Below, piece after piece: positions 38,539 through 46,400 of a stretch of 57,584 nucleotides of DNA. The stretch is from NCBI GenBank assembly GCA_041581055.1, contig JBFGCT010000003.1:1-57584 (forward strand), written 5' to 3'. Positions within the stretch are counted from its first letter, which is position 1, and each line of letters starts with the position of its first letter. Source of the stretch: JBFGCT01 sp041581055. Its GTDB lineage: Bacteria; Actinomycetota; Acidimicrobiia; Acidimicrobiales; Ilumatobacteraceae. A program made the position numbers and the translations under genes. Under the pieces are notes generated by a model. That model was not told the origin of the DNA. It saw only the letters and a program-made list of their open reading frames with translations, and did no database searches.

Positions 38539-41492
38539 CACCGGGGCGTCACCCGCACTTCGATGTACTGGTCGCCCGGGATCCACGAGTCGATGTACTC
38601 GCGCAGGTCATCGCGCGAGAGCGCGTCGAGGAGACCGATCTCACCGAGATAGTCGGCCAGGTCGGCGTTCCCCGCCGGGTCGACGAGCACCGCCAGCACC
38701 TCGGCGTTGATCTCCTGGTTGGTGTAGAGGTTCAGCTCGCGGCCGACCTTCTCGGTCGCCGCCGCGTACTCGGCCGCGGCCGGCCCGTCGGCACGCAGAT
38801 TGGCGAGCTGCTCCCGCACGGCATCGGAGACCGCCTCGACCCGGTCGGGCGCCGCCGAGACCGAGATGTAGGTCTCGGCGTTCGGCGCGGCGCCGCCGGT
38901 CAGCTGGACGAACGCGAACGGGGAGTACGACTCGCCGAGCTCTTCGCGGATCGAGTCGGTGAGGCGTGCCGAGACGACCTCCTGAACGAGCTTGGCGGCG
39001 ACGTCGTCCCGTCGGTCGGCGCTGGCGGGCGCCGTGTGGAGGAGCGCCACGCTGGCCGTGTCGCCCTGGCCGGCGCTCACCCGCTCGAGGACGACCCCGG
39101 GGGGTGGGGGCGGCTCGACGAAGTCGGCCGGCTCGACCCGCCCGGTCGATGGCAAGGTTCCGAGATACCGGCGAGACAACTCGATCGCCTCGTCGACCTC
39201 GAAGTCGCCGCTCAGCGCGAACACCCAGTCGCCGGCGTCGCCGAACCGGTCGCGGACGACGCGCTCGATGCCGTCGGCGTCGACGGTCGCCAGGCTGTCG
39301 ACCGTCGGGAGCAGGAAGCGGGGGTCGTCGTAGCGGGCGTCGAGCATCGTCGCGAACTCGGCCGTCGCCGGATCGAGCGAGCGATCCTCGGCGAACGGCA
39401 GCTCGTCGTCGAGGTACTGCTCGATCGCCAGCGGATCGACGCGGGGCTCGGTCATGCGGAGGTGGACGAGCTGGAACAGCACCTCCAGATCGGCCGTCGA
39501 CGCATGGCCGTCGAGGCCCTCGGTGAACTGGTCGATGTGGGACTCCAACGCGACGTCCTTGTCGGCGAGGAAGGTGTCGACCGCGATCCGGTCCAGATCG
39601 CCGAGCCCACTTTGGCCGACCACGGCGCCGGCCGCGTGGGCGTCGGGGACGTCGGCCGTGGCGACCGCCTCGAGGCCGCCGGGGCTCGCCGCGGCGAACG
39701 CCGCGTTGCCCTCGACGATCTTCGTCGTGTTGAGCGAGACCCTGACACCGTTGTCGAAGGAGAGCAGCAGCGGCCGCACGAACGACACCGACTCGCCGTC
39801 CGACAACCGCTCCTGGCTTCGCTCCTCGACGGGCGCCGGCGTGGCCATCAGCGTGTCGACCGCCGCCTCCTCGTCGAGCACCGGCTCGAGTTCTCGCTCG
39901 GCGACGGCGCGCGCCATGTCCTCGAAGACGACCGCGTCCGGCACGTCGGCGGCGTCGCGCTCCGGTACGACCACCAGGATGCGCGGAGCGGTGGCCGCCA
40001 GCCGCTCGACCAACCCGTACGCCACCGTCTCGGGGGTGGCGGAGTCGAGGATCGCCGAGACGAGCGCGTGGTCCGAGTCAGCGGTGGCGATCGGCGCCCC
40101 GGCGAGCGCGTGGTCGACGTACAGATCGGCGAAGAACCGGTCCTGCCGCGACTCGCGCCCGGCGTGGAACGAGTCCTCCAGGCTGCGCCGGGCGGCGACG
40201 GCGCGGGCGACCTCGGTCGGGGTGAAGCCGAACCTTCGCACCCGCTCGAGCTCGTCGAGGATCGCCTGCACCGACGCGGTCAGCGCGTCACCGTCGGCAT
40301 CGACCACGAGTTCGGGCGCGTCGAGCAGCCGGACGATGCTGCTCGAGTCGACGTAGGCGTCCTCGAACGGCGCCTCACCGCGCTGCGCGGCGTTGGACAG
40401 GCGGGTTTCGACGATCGAGAAGGCCAGGTCGTCGAGCGTCGCCCGCTGGACGCGCTCCTCGTCGGTCCGACCCCGCTCGATCGGGCGCGGGAGGTTGACG
40501 ATGGCGAACCCTTGGGCCACGTCGGGGTCGGCCAGCACGCGCGCCTGCGGCTCGGCGGAGGGGACGACGGCGAGGTCGATCGGCTCGGGCGACGAGCCGC
40601 GCGACGTGGCATCGCCGAAACGATCGGCGATGCCCCGCTCGATCTCGTCGGCGTCGATGTCGCCGACGACGACGACGGCGGCGTTGTCGGGCCGGTACCA
40701 GTCGTCGTAGAACCGCCGCAGCGGCTCGGCGCCCATCGACGCGATCGCCGCCTCCGTGCCGATCGGGTCCTGCCCGTCGTACGGCGAGCCGGCGAGGAGC
40801 AGCTCCTCGATGGCGTCGAAGATCCGGCCGTCGGCGCGCTGCTCGCTCGTCCGCCACTCGTCGAGCACGACGCCGCGCTCGGCCTCGACCGCCGCGGGGT
40901 CGAGCGTCGCCGCCGACAACCACTGCTGGAGGACGTCGAGGCCGGTCTCGACGACCGCCGGGTCGTCGGTCGGCATCGTGAGCTCGTAGACCGTCTCGTC
41001 GTAGCTCGTGTACGCGTTGATGTCCGCGCCGAAGCCGGCCCCGAAGCTGCGCAGCACGGCGATCAGCTCGTTCTCGGGGAACTGCTCGGTCCCGTTGAAC
41101 AACATGTGCTCGAGGAAGTGCGCGGCGCCGACCTGGTCGGCGGTTTGGCGCCCCGAGCCGGCGTCGATGGCGAGCCGCATCTCGACGCTGCCACCGGGAT
41201 TGTCGTTCTCCCGGATGAGATAGCGCAACCCGTTGTCGAGCGCGCCGATGACGATCGCCGGGTCGGGTTGCGCCAGCGACGGCAGACCGTCGGTGGTCGG
41301 CTCGACGACGGGCGTCGGGCCGCCGACGCCCGATCCGCCGCCGTCCGTCGTTCCCGGCCCGGGCGGCGCCGTCGACGGCGGCGGCTTGTCGGCGCTGGAC
41401 TCGCGAACGGCGACCCCGCCGGACGCCGAGCAGGCCGCCAGCAACCCGGCGACGACCAGGAAGGCCGAGCTCCTGATCCGCCGCAAGGTCAC
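38538..41492 (-). CDS. Tandem-domain M16 metallopeptidase lipoprotein
   Basis: The 984-residue protein has a lipoprotein signal with Cys21 (LLAACSAS), a Pro/Gly/Thr linker, then two M16 halves. The first half has the inverted zinc motif HFLEH at residues 125-129 and the downstream Glu in ERGVVLDEW, so it should be active. The second half (from about residue 560) lacks the motif, as is usual for the partner half. M16 zinc peptidases degrade peptides or mature exported proteins at the cell surface. The GTG start lies 8 bases after TAGCCT and has no Shine-Dalgarno. The long open frame upstream is not coding. Confidence 0.88.
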   Translation of the reverse strand: MTLRRIRSSAFLVVAGLLAACSASGGVAVRESSADKPPPSTAPPGPGTTDGGGSGVGGPTPVVEPTTDGLPSLAQPDPAIVIGALDNGLRYLIRENDNPGGSVEMRLAIDAGSGRQTADQVGAAHFLEHMLFNGTEQFPENELIAVLRSFGAGFGADINAYTSYDETVYELTMPTDDPAVVETGLDVLQQWLSAATLDPAAVEAERGVVLDEWRTSEQRADGRIFDAIEELLLAGSPYDGQDPIGTEAAIASMGAEPLRRFYDDWYRPDNAAVVVVGDIDADEIERGIADRFGDATSRGSSPEPIDLAVVPSAEPQARVLADPDVAQGFAIVNLPRPIERGRTDEERVQRATLDDLAFSIVETRLSNAAQRGEAPFEDAYVDSSSIVRLLDAPELVVDADGDALTASVQAILDELERVRRFGFTPTEVARAVAARRSLEDSFHAGRESRQDRFFADLYVDHALAGAPIATADSDHALVSAILDSATPETVAYGLVERLAATAPRILVVVPERDAADVPDAVVFEDMARAVAERELEPVLDEEAAVDTLMATPAPVEERSQERLSDGESVSFVRPLLLSFDNGVRVSLNTTKIVEGNAAFAAASPGGLEAVATADVPDAHAAGAVVGQSGLGDLDRIAVDTFLADKDVALESHIDQFTEGLDGHASTADLEVLFQLVHLRMTEPRVDPLAIEQYLDDELPFAEDRSLDPATAEFATMLDARYDDPRFLLPTVDSLATVDADGIERVVRDRFGDAGDWVFALSGDFEVDEAIELSRRYLGTLPSTGRVEPADFVEPPPPPGVVLERVSAGQGDTASVALLHTAPASADRRDDVAAKLVQEVVSARLTDSIREELGESYSPFAFVQLTGGAAPNAETYISVSAAPDRVEAVSDAVREQLANLRADGPAAAEYAAATEKVGRELNLYTNQEINAEVLAVLVDPAGNADLADYLGEIGLLDALSRDDLREYIDSWIPGDQYIEVRVTPR

Positions 41493-41591
41493 GGATCTGC
41501 AGGCTATTCGCCGGCCATCCGAAGTCACCCGCGCGATCGACGCGGCCGGGAGCGCACGACGCGCGGGCCGAGGTGGCGGCAGACTGGCGCC

Positions 41592-42395
41592 GTGGAGCTC
41601 CCGCCCCCGACCCTGCGGACGATGGCCGGCGCACCACGGCCCGCGGCCCCGCTGCGGATCACCGGCCTCACCAAGCGCTACGGCTCGACGACGGCCCTCG
41701 ACGATCTCACCCTGACCGTTCCGAACGGCGCCTGCTACGGGTTGGTCGGGCCGAACGGCAGCGGCAAGTCGACGACGATGCGCTGTGTCGTCGGGCTCGT
41801 CCGCCCCGACGCCGGGCGGGTCGAGGTCTGCGGCGTCGACGTCGCCCACGACGTGATCGCGACAAGGCGGTCGATGGGCGTGATGCTCGACCCGCTCCAG
41901 CTCTTCGAGCGGCTCACCGCCCGCGAGTACGTCGCGACGATCGGCGCGCTGCGCGAGATCGACGACGAGACCGTGACCCGCCGCGCCGAAGAGTTGTTCG
42001 CCGTGCTCCAACTGGCCGACGACGCCGGCCGGCCGATCGCCGGATACAGCCACGGCATGCGCAAGAAGACAGCGCTCGCCGCCGCACTGCTCCCCCGCCC
42101 CCGGTTGATCATGCTCGACGAGCCGTTCGAGGGCGTCGACCCGGTCTCCACGCGGGCGATGCGCCACATGCTCGACCGGTTCAGGGCCGGCGGTGGGACG
42201 GTCGTGCTGTCGACGCACGTGATGGACATCGTCGAGCGTGTGTGCGATCACATCGGCGTGATCGACCGCGGCCGGATCGTCGCCTCGGGGGCGATCGACG
42301 AGTTGCGCGACGGCCGCCGGCTGGAGGACGCGTTCATCGACGTCGTCGGGGCGACCGACATGGACGCCGGCGCGCTCGACTGGCTCGGCCGGTGA
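41592..42395 (+). CDS. ABC transporter ATP-binding protein
   Basis: The 267-residue NBD has Walker A GPNGSGKST, a Q-loop region near MGVMLDPLQLF, a variant signature YSHGMRKK instead of LSGGQ, Walker B RLIMLDEPFEGVD and the H-loop VVLSTHV. This is the ABC-2/DrrA-like class. The next gene overlaps as GTGA and encodes the permease. The GTG at 41592 is taken as the start; the ATG at 41622 is an alternative. The substrate is unknown. Confidence 0.9.
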   Translation: MELPPPTLRTMAGAPRPAAPLRITGLTKRYGSTTALDDLTLTVPNGACYGLVGPNGSGKSTTMRCVVGLVRPDAGRVEVCGVDVAHDVIATRRSMGVMLDPLQLFERLTAREYVATIGALREIDDETVTRRAEELFAVLQLADDAGRPIAGYSHGMRKKTALAAALLPRPRLIMLDEPFEGVDPVSTRAMRHMLDRFRAGGGTVVLSTHVMDIVERVCDHIGVIDRGRIVASGAIDELRDGRRLEDAFIDVVGATDMDAGALDWLGR

Positions 42396-43999
42396 CCGAC
42401 GCCGACGCCGTCCGCCAGTTCGCCCGCCTCCGGTGGCGGCTGCTCCGCAGCATCATGCGAACCGGCGGGTCGCAGCGCTTGGCGACGGTGTTCGGGCTCG
42501 CCAGCGCCGTCGTCGCCGGCGCGGTCGGCGGCCTGCTCCTCCTCGTCGTGGGGCGCACGCTCGACGATCCCGCGCCGGTGTTCGTCATCTCGGCGGTCGG
42601 CATCACGATGCTCGTCGTCGTCGTCGGGGTCGTCACCGGGATCTCCCAGCCGGTCGACCCGCGGGTGCTCGCCACCGAGCCGCTCAGCGACCGCCAACTC
42701 GGGCTCGGCCTGCTCGCCGCGTCGGCGGTCGGGCCGCCGGGGGTCGCCGCGCTGCTGTTCGGCGCCGGCCTCTTCGCCGGCGCCGTGCGCGGCCCGCTCA
42801 GCGTGGCGCCGGTCACCCTCGCCGTCGTCGCGCTGCTGCTGACACTGCTGCTGATCTCCCGCTCGACGATCAACCTGCTCGGGCTCCTGGCGACCCGGTT
42901 CCCGCGCGCCGGCCAGTTGGTCGTCGGCCTCGCCAGCCTGATGTTCTACGGCGGGATGCAGCTCGTGAGCCAGCTCGCGCCGTCGTTGGGCGAGGAGGAG
43001 CGGCGCCGCACGGTCGCCGACGCGGTCGTGTGGACGCCGCCCGGCCAACTGGGGCGGGCGATCGGCGTCGCCGACGACTCGGTCGGGCGAGCGCTCCTGC
43101 ATCTCGTCGCGGGGTCGGCCTGGCTCGTCGTGCTCGTGTGGGTGTTCGCGTGGACGACGCAGCGCCTGCTCGTCTCGACCCGGCGCGACTCGACGACCGG
43201 CGCCTCGGCGAGCGATCCGGCCGCCCGGCGCCCGGTCACCGAGGCGATCCGGCGGCTGTGCGGCCGTGGTCCGGTCGGCGCGGCGGCCTGGCGCAGCCTG
43301 CTGACCCGCGTCCGCACGCCGCGCACGCTGCTCGAGACGTTCACCGGCGCCGGCGTCGGCCTCGCCATCGTCCTCATCCCGACGCTGGTGCGCGACCAGC
43401 CCGGTGGCGGGGCCGTCCTCGTCGGCGGCGCCGTGCAGTTCGCCGTGCTGTTCGTGGCCGGGAACAGCTTCGGCTCGGACGGCCCGGCGCTCGCCAGCGA
43501 TCTGCTCGCCGGCGTCGACCCGACGGTCATCGTGCGCGCCAAGGCCCGCTCCGTGGCGGTCGTCGCGATCCCGATCGCGCTGGTCGGGCCGCTGATCGCC
43601 GCCACCGTCACGGGGGAATGGCGGTACCTCCCCGCCGGCGTGCTCGTCGGGTTCGGCGGCCTGCTCGCCGGGACCGGCGGGGCGATCGTCCAGTCGACGA
43701 TCGTCCCGATCGCGATCCCGGAAAGCGACAACCCGCTGGTCAGCGGCGACACGGGCAAGGGGTGCCTGGCCGGGGTGATGTTCGCCGCGGTCGTCGCGTC
43801 CCTCGCCCTCGCCACCCTGCCCGTCGCCGCGCTGCTGCTCTGGGCCGTCGACCGGGGCTCGGTGTCGCTGACCACGCTCGGCGCCGCCCTCTCGCTCGCC
43901 GCCGGCGCCGCCGTGTACGAGTTCGGCATCCGGTATTCGACGGGCCGGTGGCGGCGCCGCGAGCCGGAGATCTACGCGGCCGTGATCCCGGCGCGGTGA
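42392..43999 (+). CDS. ABC transporter permease
   Basis: The 535-residue membrane protein has about 12 hydrophobic segments in two halves, separated near residue 270 by a charged stretch (RRDSTTGASASDPAARRP). It has no recognisable soluble domain. It overlaps the ATP-binding protein by four bases, so the two form one exporter. It resembles other actinobacterial ABC-2-like permeases in size and layout, but I cannot name a substrate. Confidence 0.82.
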   Translation: MTDADAVRQFARLRWRLLRSIMRTGGSQRLATVFGLASAVVAGAVGGLLLLVVGRTLDDPAPVFVISAVGITMLVVVVGVVTGISQPVDPRVLATEPLSDRQLGLGLLAASAVGPPGVAALLFGAGLFAGAVRGPLSVAPVTLAVVALLLTLLLISRSTINLLGLLATRFPRAGQLVVGLASLMFYGGMQLVSQLAPSLGEEERRRTVADAVVWTPPGQLGRAIGVADDSVGRALLHLVAGSAWLVVLVWVFAWTTQRLLVSTRRDSTTGASASDPAARRPVTEAIRRLCGRGPVGAAAWRSLLTRVRTPRTLLETFTGAGVGLAIVLIPTLVRDQPGGGAVLVGGAVQFAVLFVAGNSFGSDGPALASDLLAGVDPTVIVRAKARSVAVVAIPIALVGPLIAATVTGEWRYLPAGVLVGFGGLLAGTGGAIVQSTIVPIAIPESDNPLVSGDTGKGCLAGVMFAAVVASLALATLPVAALLLWAVDRGSVSLTTLGAALSLAAGAAVYEFGIRYSTGRWRRREPEIYAAVIPAR

Positions 44000-44025
44000 C
44001 CGCGGCGGTCTCGTAGAGTCCGGGT

Positions 44026-44772
44026 GTGCCCGCCCGCGACATCGACGACGTCATCGACCAACTCGACGCGATCATCGCCCGGTGCTTCGACGAGCGGAGC
44101 CGGCTCGGGTACTTCGCCGCGCTGTACCGCAAGGTGACGATCCGGGTGCGCGACGACATCGCCAAGGGTGACGTGTTCGAGAACAACGAGCTGATGGAGC
44201 GGCTCGACGTCACGTTCGCCAACCGGTACCTGGCGGCGCTCGAGGCCTACGGCCGCGGCGAACCGTGCGGCGCGGCGTGGCAGGCCGCCTTCGACGACGC
44301 CGGCAAGCGGCGGTTGATCATCGTGCAGCACCTGCTCGCCGGGATCAACGTGCACATCAACCTCGACCTCGGCGCGGCTGCGGCGGCGTGCTCCCCGGGC
44401 TCGGCGATCGGCGGCCTGCGCACCGACTTCGACTCGATCAACCGCGTGCTCTCCGAGATGGTCGCCGGGGTGCTGCTCCAGGTCGGGGAGCTGTCTCCTT
44501 GGATCGCGCTGGTCGACAAGGTGGGCGGCGGCGGCGAGGAGGCGATCATCAACTTCTCGATCGACGTCGCCCGCCGCGAGGCGTGGCGGTTCGCCGAGCA
44601 GCTCGCCCCGCTCGCAAACCCACAGCCGGCGATCGACGGCCGCGACCGGTGGGTCGCCGACTTCGGGTCGGTCATCGTGCGTCCCGGCTGGGTCGCGTCG
44701 ACCGTGCTGCTCGTCGTGAAGTCCCGCGAGGTCGGCGACGTGCGGCGCGTCATCGAGGTGCTCGCCGGCTGA
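44026..44772 (+). CDS. DUF5995 family protein
   Basis: The 248-residue, mostly helical protein matches the DUF5995 pattern, whose most conserved part is the segment LLAGINVHINLDLG with two His/Asn residues, preceded by acidic and aromatic residues (FENNELMERLDVTFANRYL). The repeated His and Asp suggest metal binding, but no activity is known to me. The GTG lies six bases after TAGAGT, so the transcript may be leaderless. It precedes mftA by 63 bases on the same strand, but a hairpin lies between them, so a link to mycofactocin is not established. Confidence 0.75.
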   Translation: MPARDIDDVIDQLDAIIARCFDERSRLGYFAALYRKVTIRVRDDIAKGDVFENNELMERLDVTFANRYLAALEAYGRGEPCGAAWQAAFDDAGKRRLIIVQHLLAGINVHINLDLGAAAAACSPGSAIGGLRTDFDSINRVLSEMVAGVLLQVGELSPWIALVDKVGGGGEEAIINFSIDVARREAWRFAEQLAPLANPQPAIDGRDRWVADFGSVIVRPGWVASTVLLVVKSREVGDVRRVIEVLAG

Positions 44773-44779
44773 CGCGGCA

Positions 44780-44815
44780 CGCGTCCCGGGCCGCCGGCCT
44801 GGGCCGCAGGACGCG
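44780..44815. terminator. Inverted repeat between the DUF5995 gene and mftA
   Basis: CGCGTCC at 44780-44786 pairs with GGACGCG at 44809-44815, with further GC-rich complementarity in the loop. It begins just after the DUF5995 stop and ends just before the mftA -10 element. It may end upstream transcription so that mftA is expressed separately. Confidence 0.4.
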
Positions 44816-44823
44816 CCGTTCGG

Positions 44824-44829
44824 TACGAT
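44824..44829 (+). promoter_or_regulatory. -10 element of mftA (leaderless)
   Basis: TACGAT, then six bases (CGCCGC), then the mftA ATG. No Shine-Dalgarno is present. The spacing suggests that transcription begins at the start codon. Confidence 0.5.
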
Positions 44830-44835
44830 CGCCGC

Positions 44836-44955
44836 ATGGACGACACCACCGTGGACGAGGGGCGGGCCGACGGCGAGACGCCCGACGAGGGCCTGCTCGA
44901 AGAGGAGCTGCTCATCGAGGAGATCTCGATCGACGGGATGTGCGGCGTCTACTGA
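44836..44955 (+). CDS. mftA: Mycofactocin precursor peptide MftA
   Basis: This 39-residue peptide begins MDDTTVDEGR, has an acidic middle (LLEEELLIEEISIDG) and ends in GMCGVY. The IDGMCGVY tail is the signature of MftA. MftC decarboxylates the terminal Tyr and links it to the preceding Val, giving the pyrrolidinone core of mycofactocin. The acidic helix is the leader recognised by MftB. It is too short for most gene callers. The next gene, mftB, starts 14 bases later. Confidence 0.96.
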   Translation: MDDTTVDEGRADGETPDEGLLEEELLIEEISIDGMCGVY

Positions 44956-44969
44956 CGCCGCCGGACACG

Positions 44970-45251
44970 ATGCTCGATCGGCGGTTGGCGCTCCACCCGC
45001 GGGTCGCCCTCCGGCCCGAGCCGTTCGGCGCGCTCGCCTACCACTACGACACCCGCCGGCTCGTCTTCCTCAAGCACCCCGACGTCGTCCGCGTCGTCCG
45101 GGCGCTCTCCGACCACGCCACCCTCGCCGACACCCTGGTGGCCTGCGCGATCGACGAGCACCGGTGGCCGTCGTTCCAGTCGGCGCTGACCTCCCTCTAC
45201 GAATCGGAGATGCTCTGTGAGCAACGCCGCGCACCCGTCGACGCTGGTTGA
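44970..45251 (+). CDS. mftB: Mycofactocin precursor chaperone MftB
   Basis: The 93-residue protein fits the MftB/RRE-like precursor-binding family: LDRRLALHPRVALRPEPFGALAYHYDTRRLVFLKHP in its N-terminal half (landmark is the LRPEPFGALAYH core), then a helical DVVRVVRAL region. It binds MftA and presents it to the radical SAM enzyme MftC. Its start at ATG 44970 follows mftA by 14 bases, and its 3' end overlaps mftC by 35 bases. Confidence 0.92.
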   Translation: MLDRRLALHPRVALRPEPFGALAYHYDTRRLVFLKHPDVVRVVRALSDHATLADTLVACAIDEHRWPSFQSALTSLYESEMLCEQRRAPVDAG

Positions 45252-46386
45252 ACAACTCAAGGGCGGGCTCGACGCGCCGATCTGTCTCACCTGGGAGCTG
45301 ACGTACGCCTGCAATCTCGCCTGCGTCCACTGCCTGAGCTCGTCGGGCCGCCGTGATTCGCGTGAGCTGACGACGGCCGAGGCCAAGGCGGTGCTCGACG
45401 AGCTGCACGACCTCCAGGTGTTCTACATCAACATCGGCGGCGGTGAACCGATGATCCGGCGCGATTTCTTCGAGCTCGTCGAGTACGCCATCGGGCGGGG
45501 CATCGGCGTGAAGTTCTCGACCAACGGCGCGTTCATCGACGCGGCGAAGGCCCGCCGGCTCGCCTCGATGGAGTACCTCGACATCCAGATCAGCCTCGAC
45601 GGCGTCGACGCCACCACCAACGACGCGGTGCGCGGCGGCGGTTCGCACGCCACCGCGATCCGGGCGATGGGCCACCTGAGCGACGCCGGGTTCGGCCCGT
45701 TCAAGATCTCCGTCGTCGTGACCCGCCACAACGTCGACCAGCTCGACGAGTTCAAGGCGCTGGCCGATGCGTACGGCGCGCAGCTGCGGGTCACCCGGCT
45801 CCGCCCGTCGGGTCGGGGCGCCGACTCGTGGCACGACCTGCACCCGACCAACACCCAGCAGCGGCAGATCTACGACTGGCTGCTCGCGCACGGCGACGAC
45901 GTGCTGACCGGCGACTCGTTCTTCCACCTCAACGCGCTGGGCGAGGAGTCCGACGCCGGATCACTGCCGGGGTTGAACATGTGCGGGGCCGGCCGGGTGG
46001 TCTGCCTGATCGACCCGATCGGCGACGTCTACGCCTGCCCGTTCGTGATCCACGACGAGTTCAGGGCCGGCTCGGTGCGCGATGACGGCGGGTTCGGCGC
46101 GGTCTGGACCGAGAGCGAGCTGTTCGCCGAGCTGCGCCGGCCGCAGTCCGCCGGGGCCTGCGCGTCGTGCGGAAGCTACGACGCCTGCCAGGGCGGCTGC
46201 ATGGCGGCGAAGTTCTTCACCGGCATCCCGCTCGACGGCCCAGACCCCGAGTGCGTGGTCGGCCACGGCGAACAGGCGATGCGCGCGGCGACCGCCGACC
46301 TCCCGCGGCCGGCGATGGATCACTCCGCGCCGGCTCGCCAGCCGGGCCCGCCAGAGCGTGTGCCGGTCGCCATCGGCCGCCGCTGA
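45217..46386 (+). CDS. mftC: Mycofactocin radical SAM maturase MftC
   Basis: This 389-residue radical SAM-SPASM enzyme carries the SAM [4Fe-4S] motif CNLACVHC with Cys32, 36 and 39, then IGGGEPMIRRDFFE and KFSTNGAFI. The C-terminal SPASM region has MCGAGRVVC, VYACPFVIHDEF and CASCGSYDACQGGCMAAKFF, which bind two more clusters. It catalyses oxidative decarboxylation of the MftA C-terminal Tyr and then the C-C bond to Val. The GTG start lies inside mftB. mftD, mftE and mftF do not follow, as the next gene is a convergent beta-helix protein. Confidence 0.95.
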   Translation: MSNAAHPSTLVEQLKGGLDAPICLTWELTYACNLACVHCLSSSGRRDSRELTTAEAKAVLDELHDLQVFYINIGGGEPMIRRDFFELVEYAIGRGIGVKFSTNGAFIDAAKARRLASMEYLDIQISLDGVDATTNDAVRGGGSHATAIRAMGHLSDAGFGPFKISVVVTRHNVDQLDEFKALADAYGAQLRVTRLRPSGRGADSWHDLHPTNTQQRQIYDWLLAHGDDVLTGDSFFHLNALGEESDAGSLPGLNMCGAGRVVCLIDPIGDVYACPFVIHDEFRAGSVRDDGGFGAVWTESELFAELRRPQSAGACASCGSYDACQGGCMAAKFFTGIPLDGPDPECVVGHGEQAMRAATADLPRPAMDHSAPARQPGPPERVPVAIGRR

Positions 46387-46400
46387 TTGCGGCGCGACCG

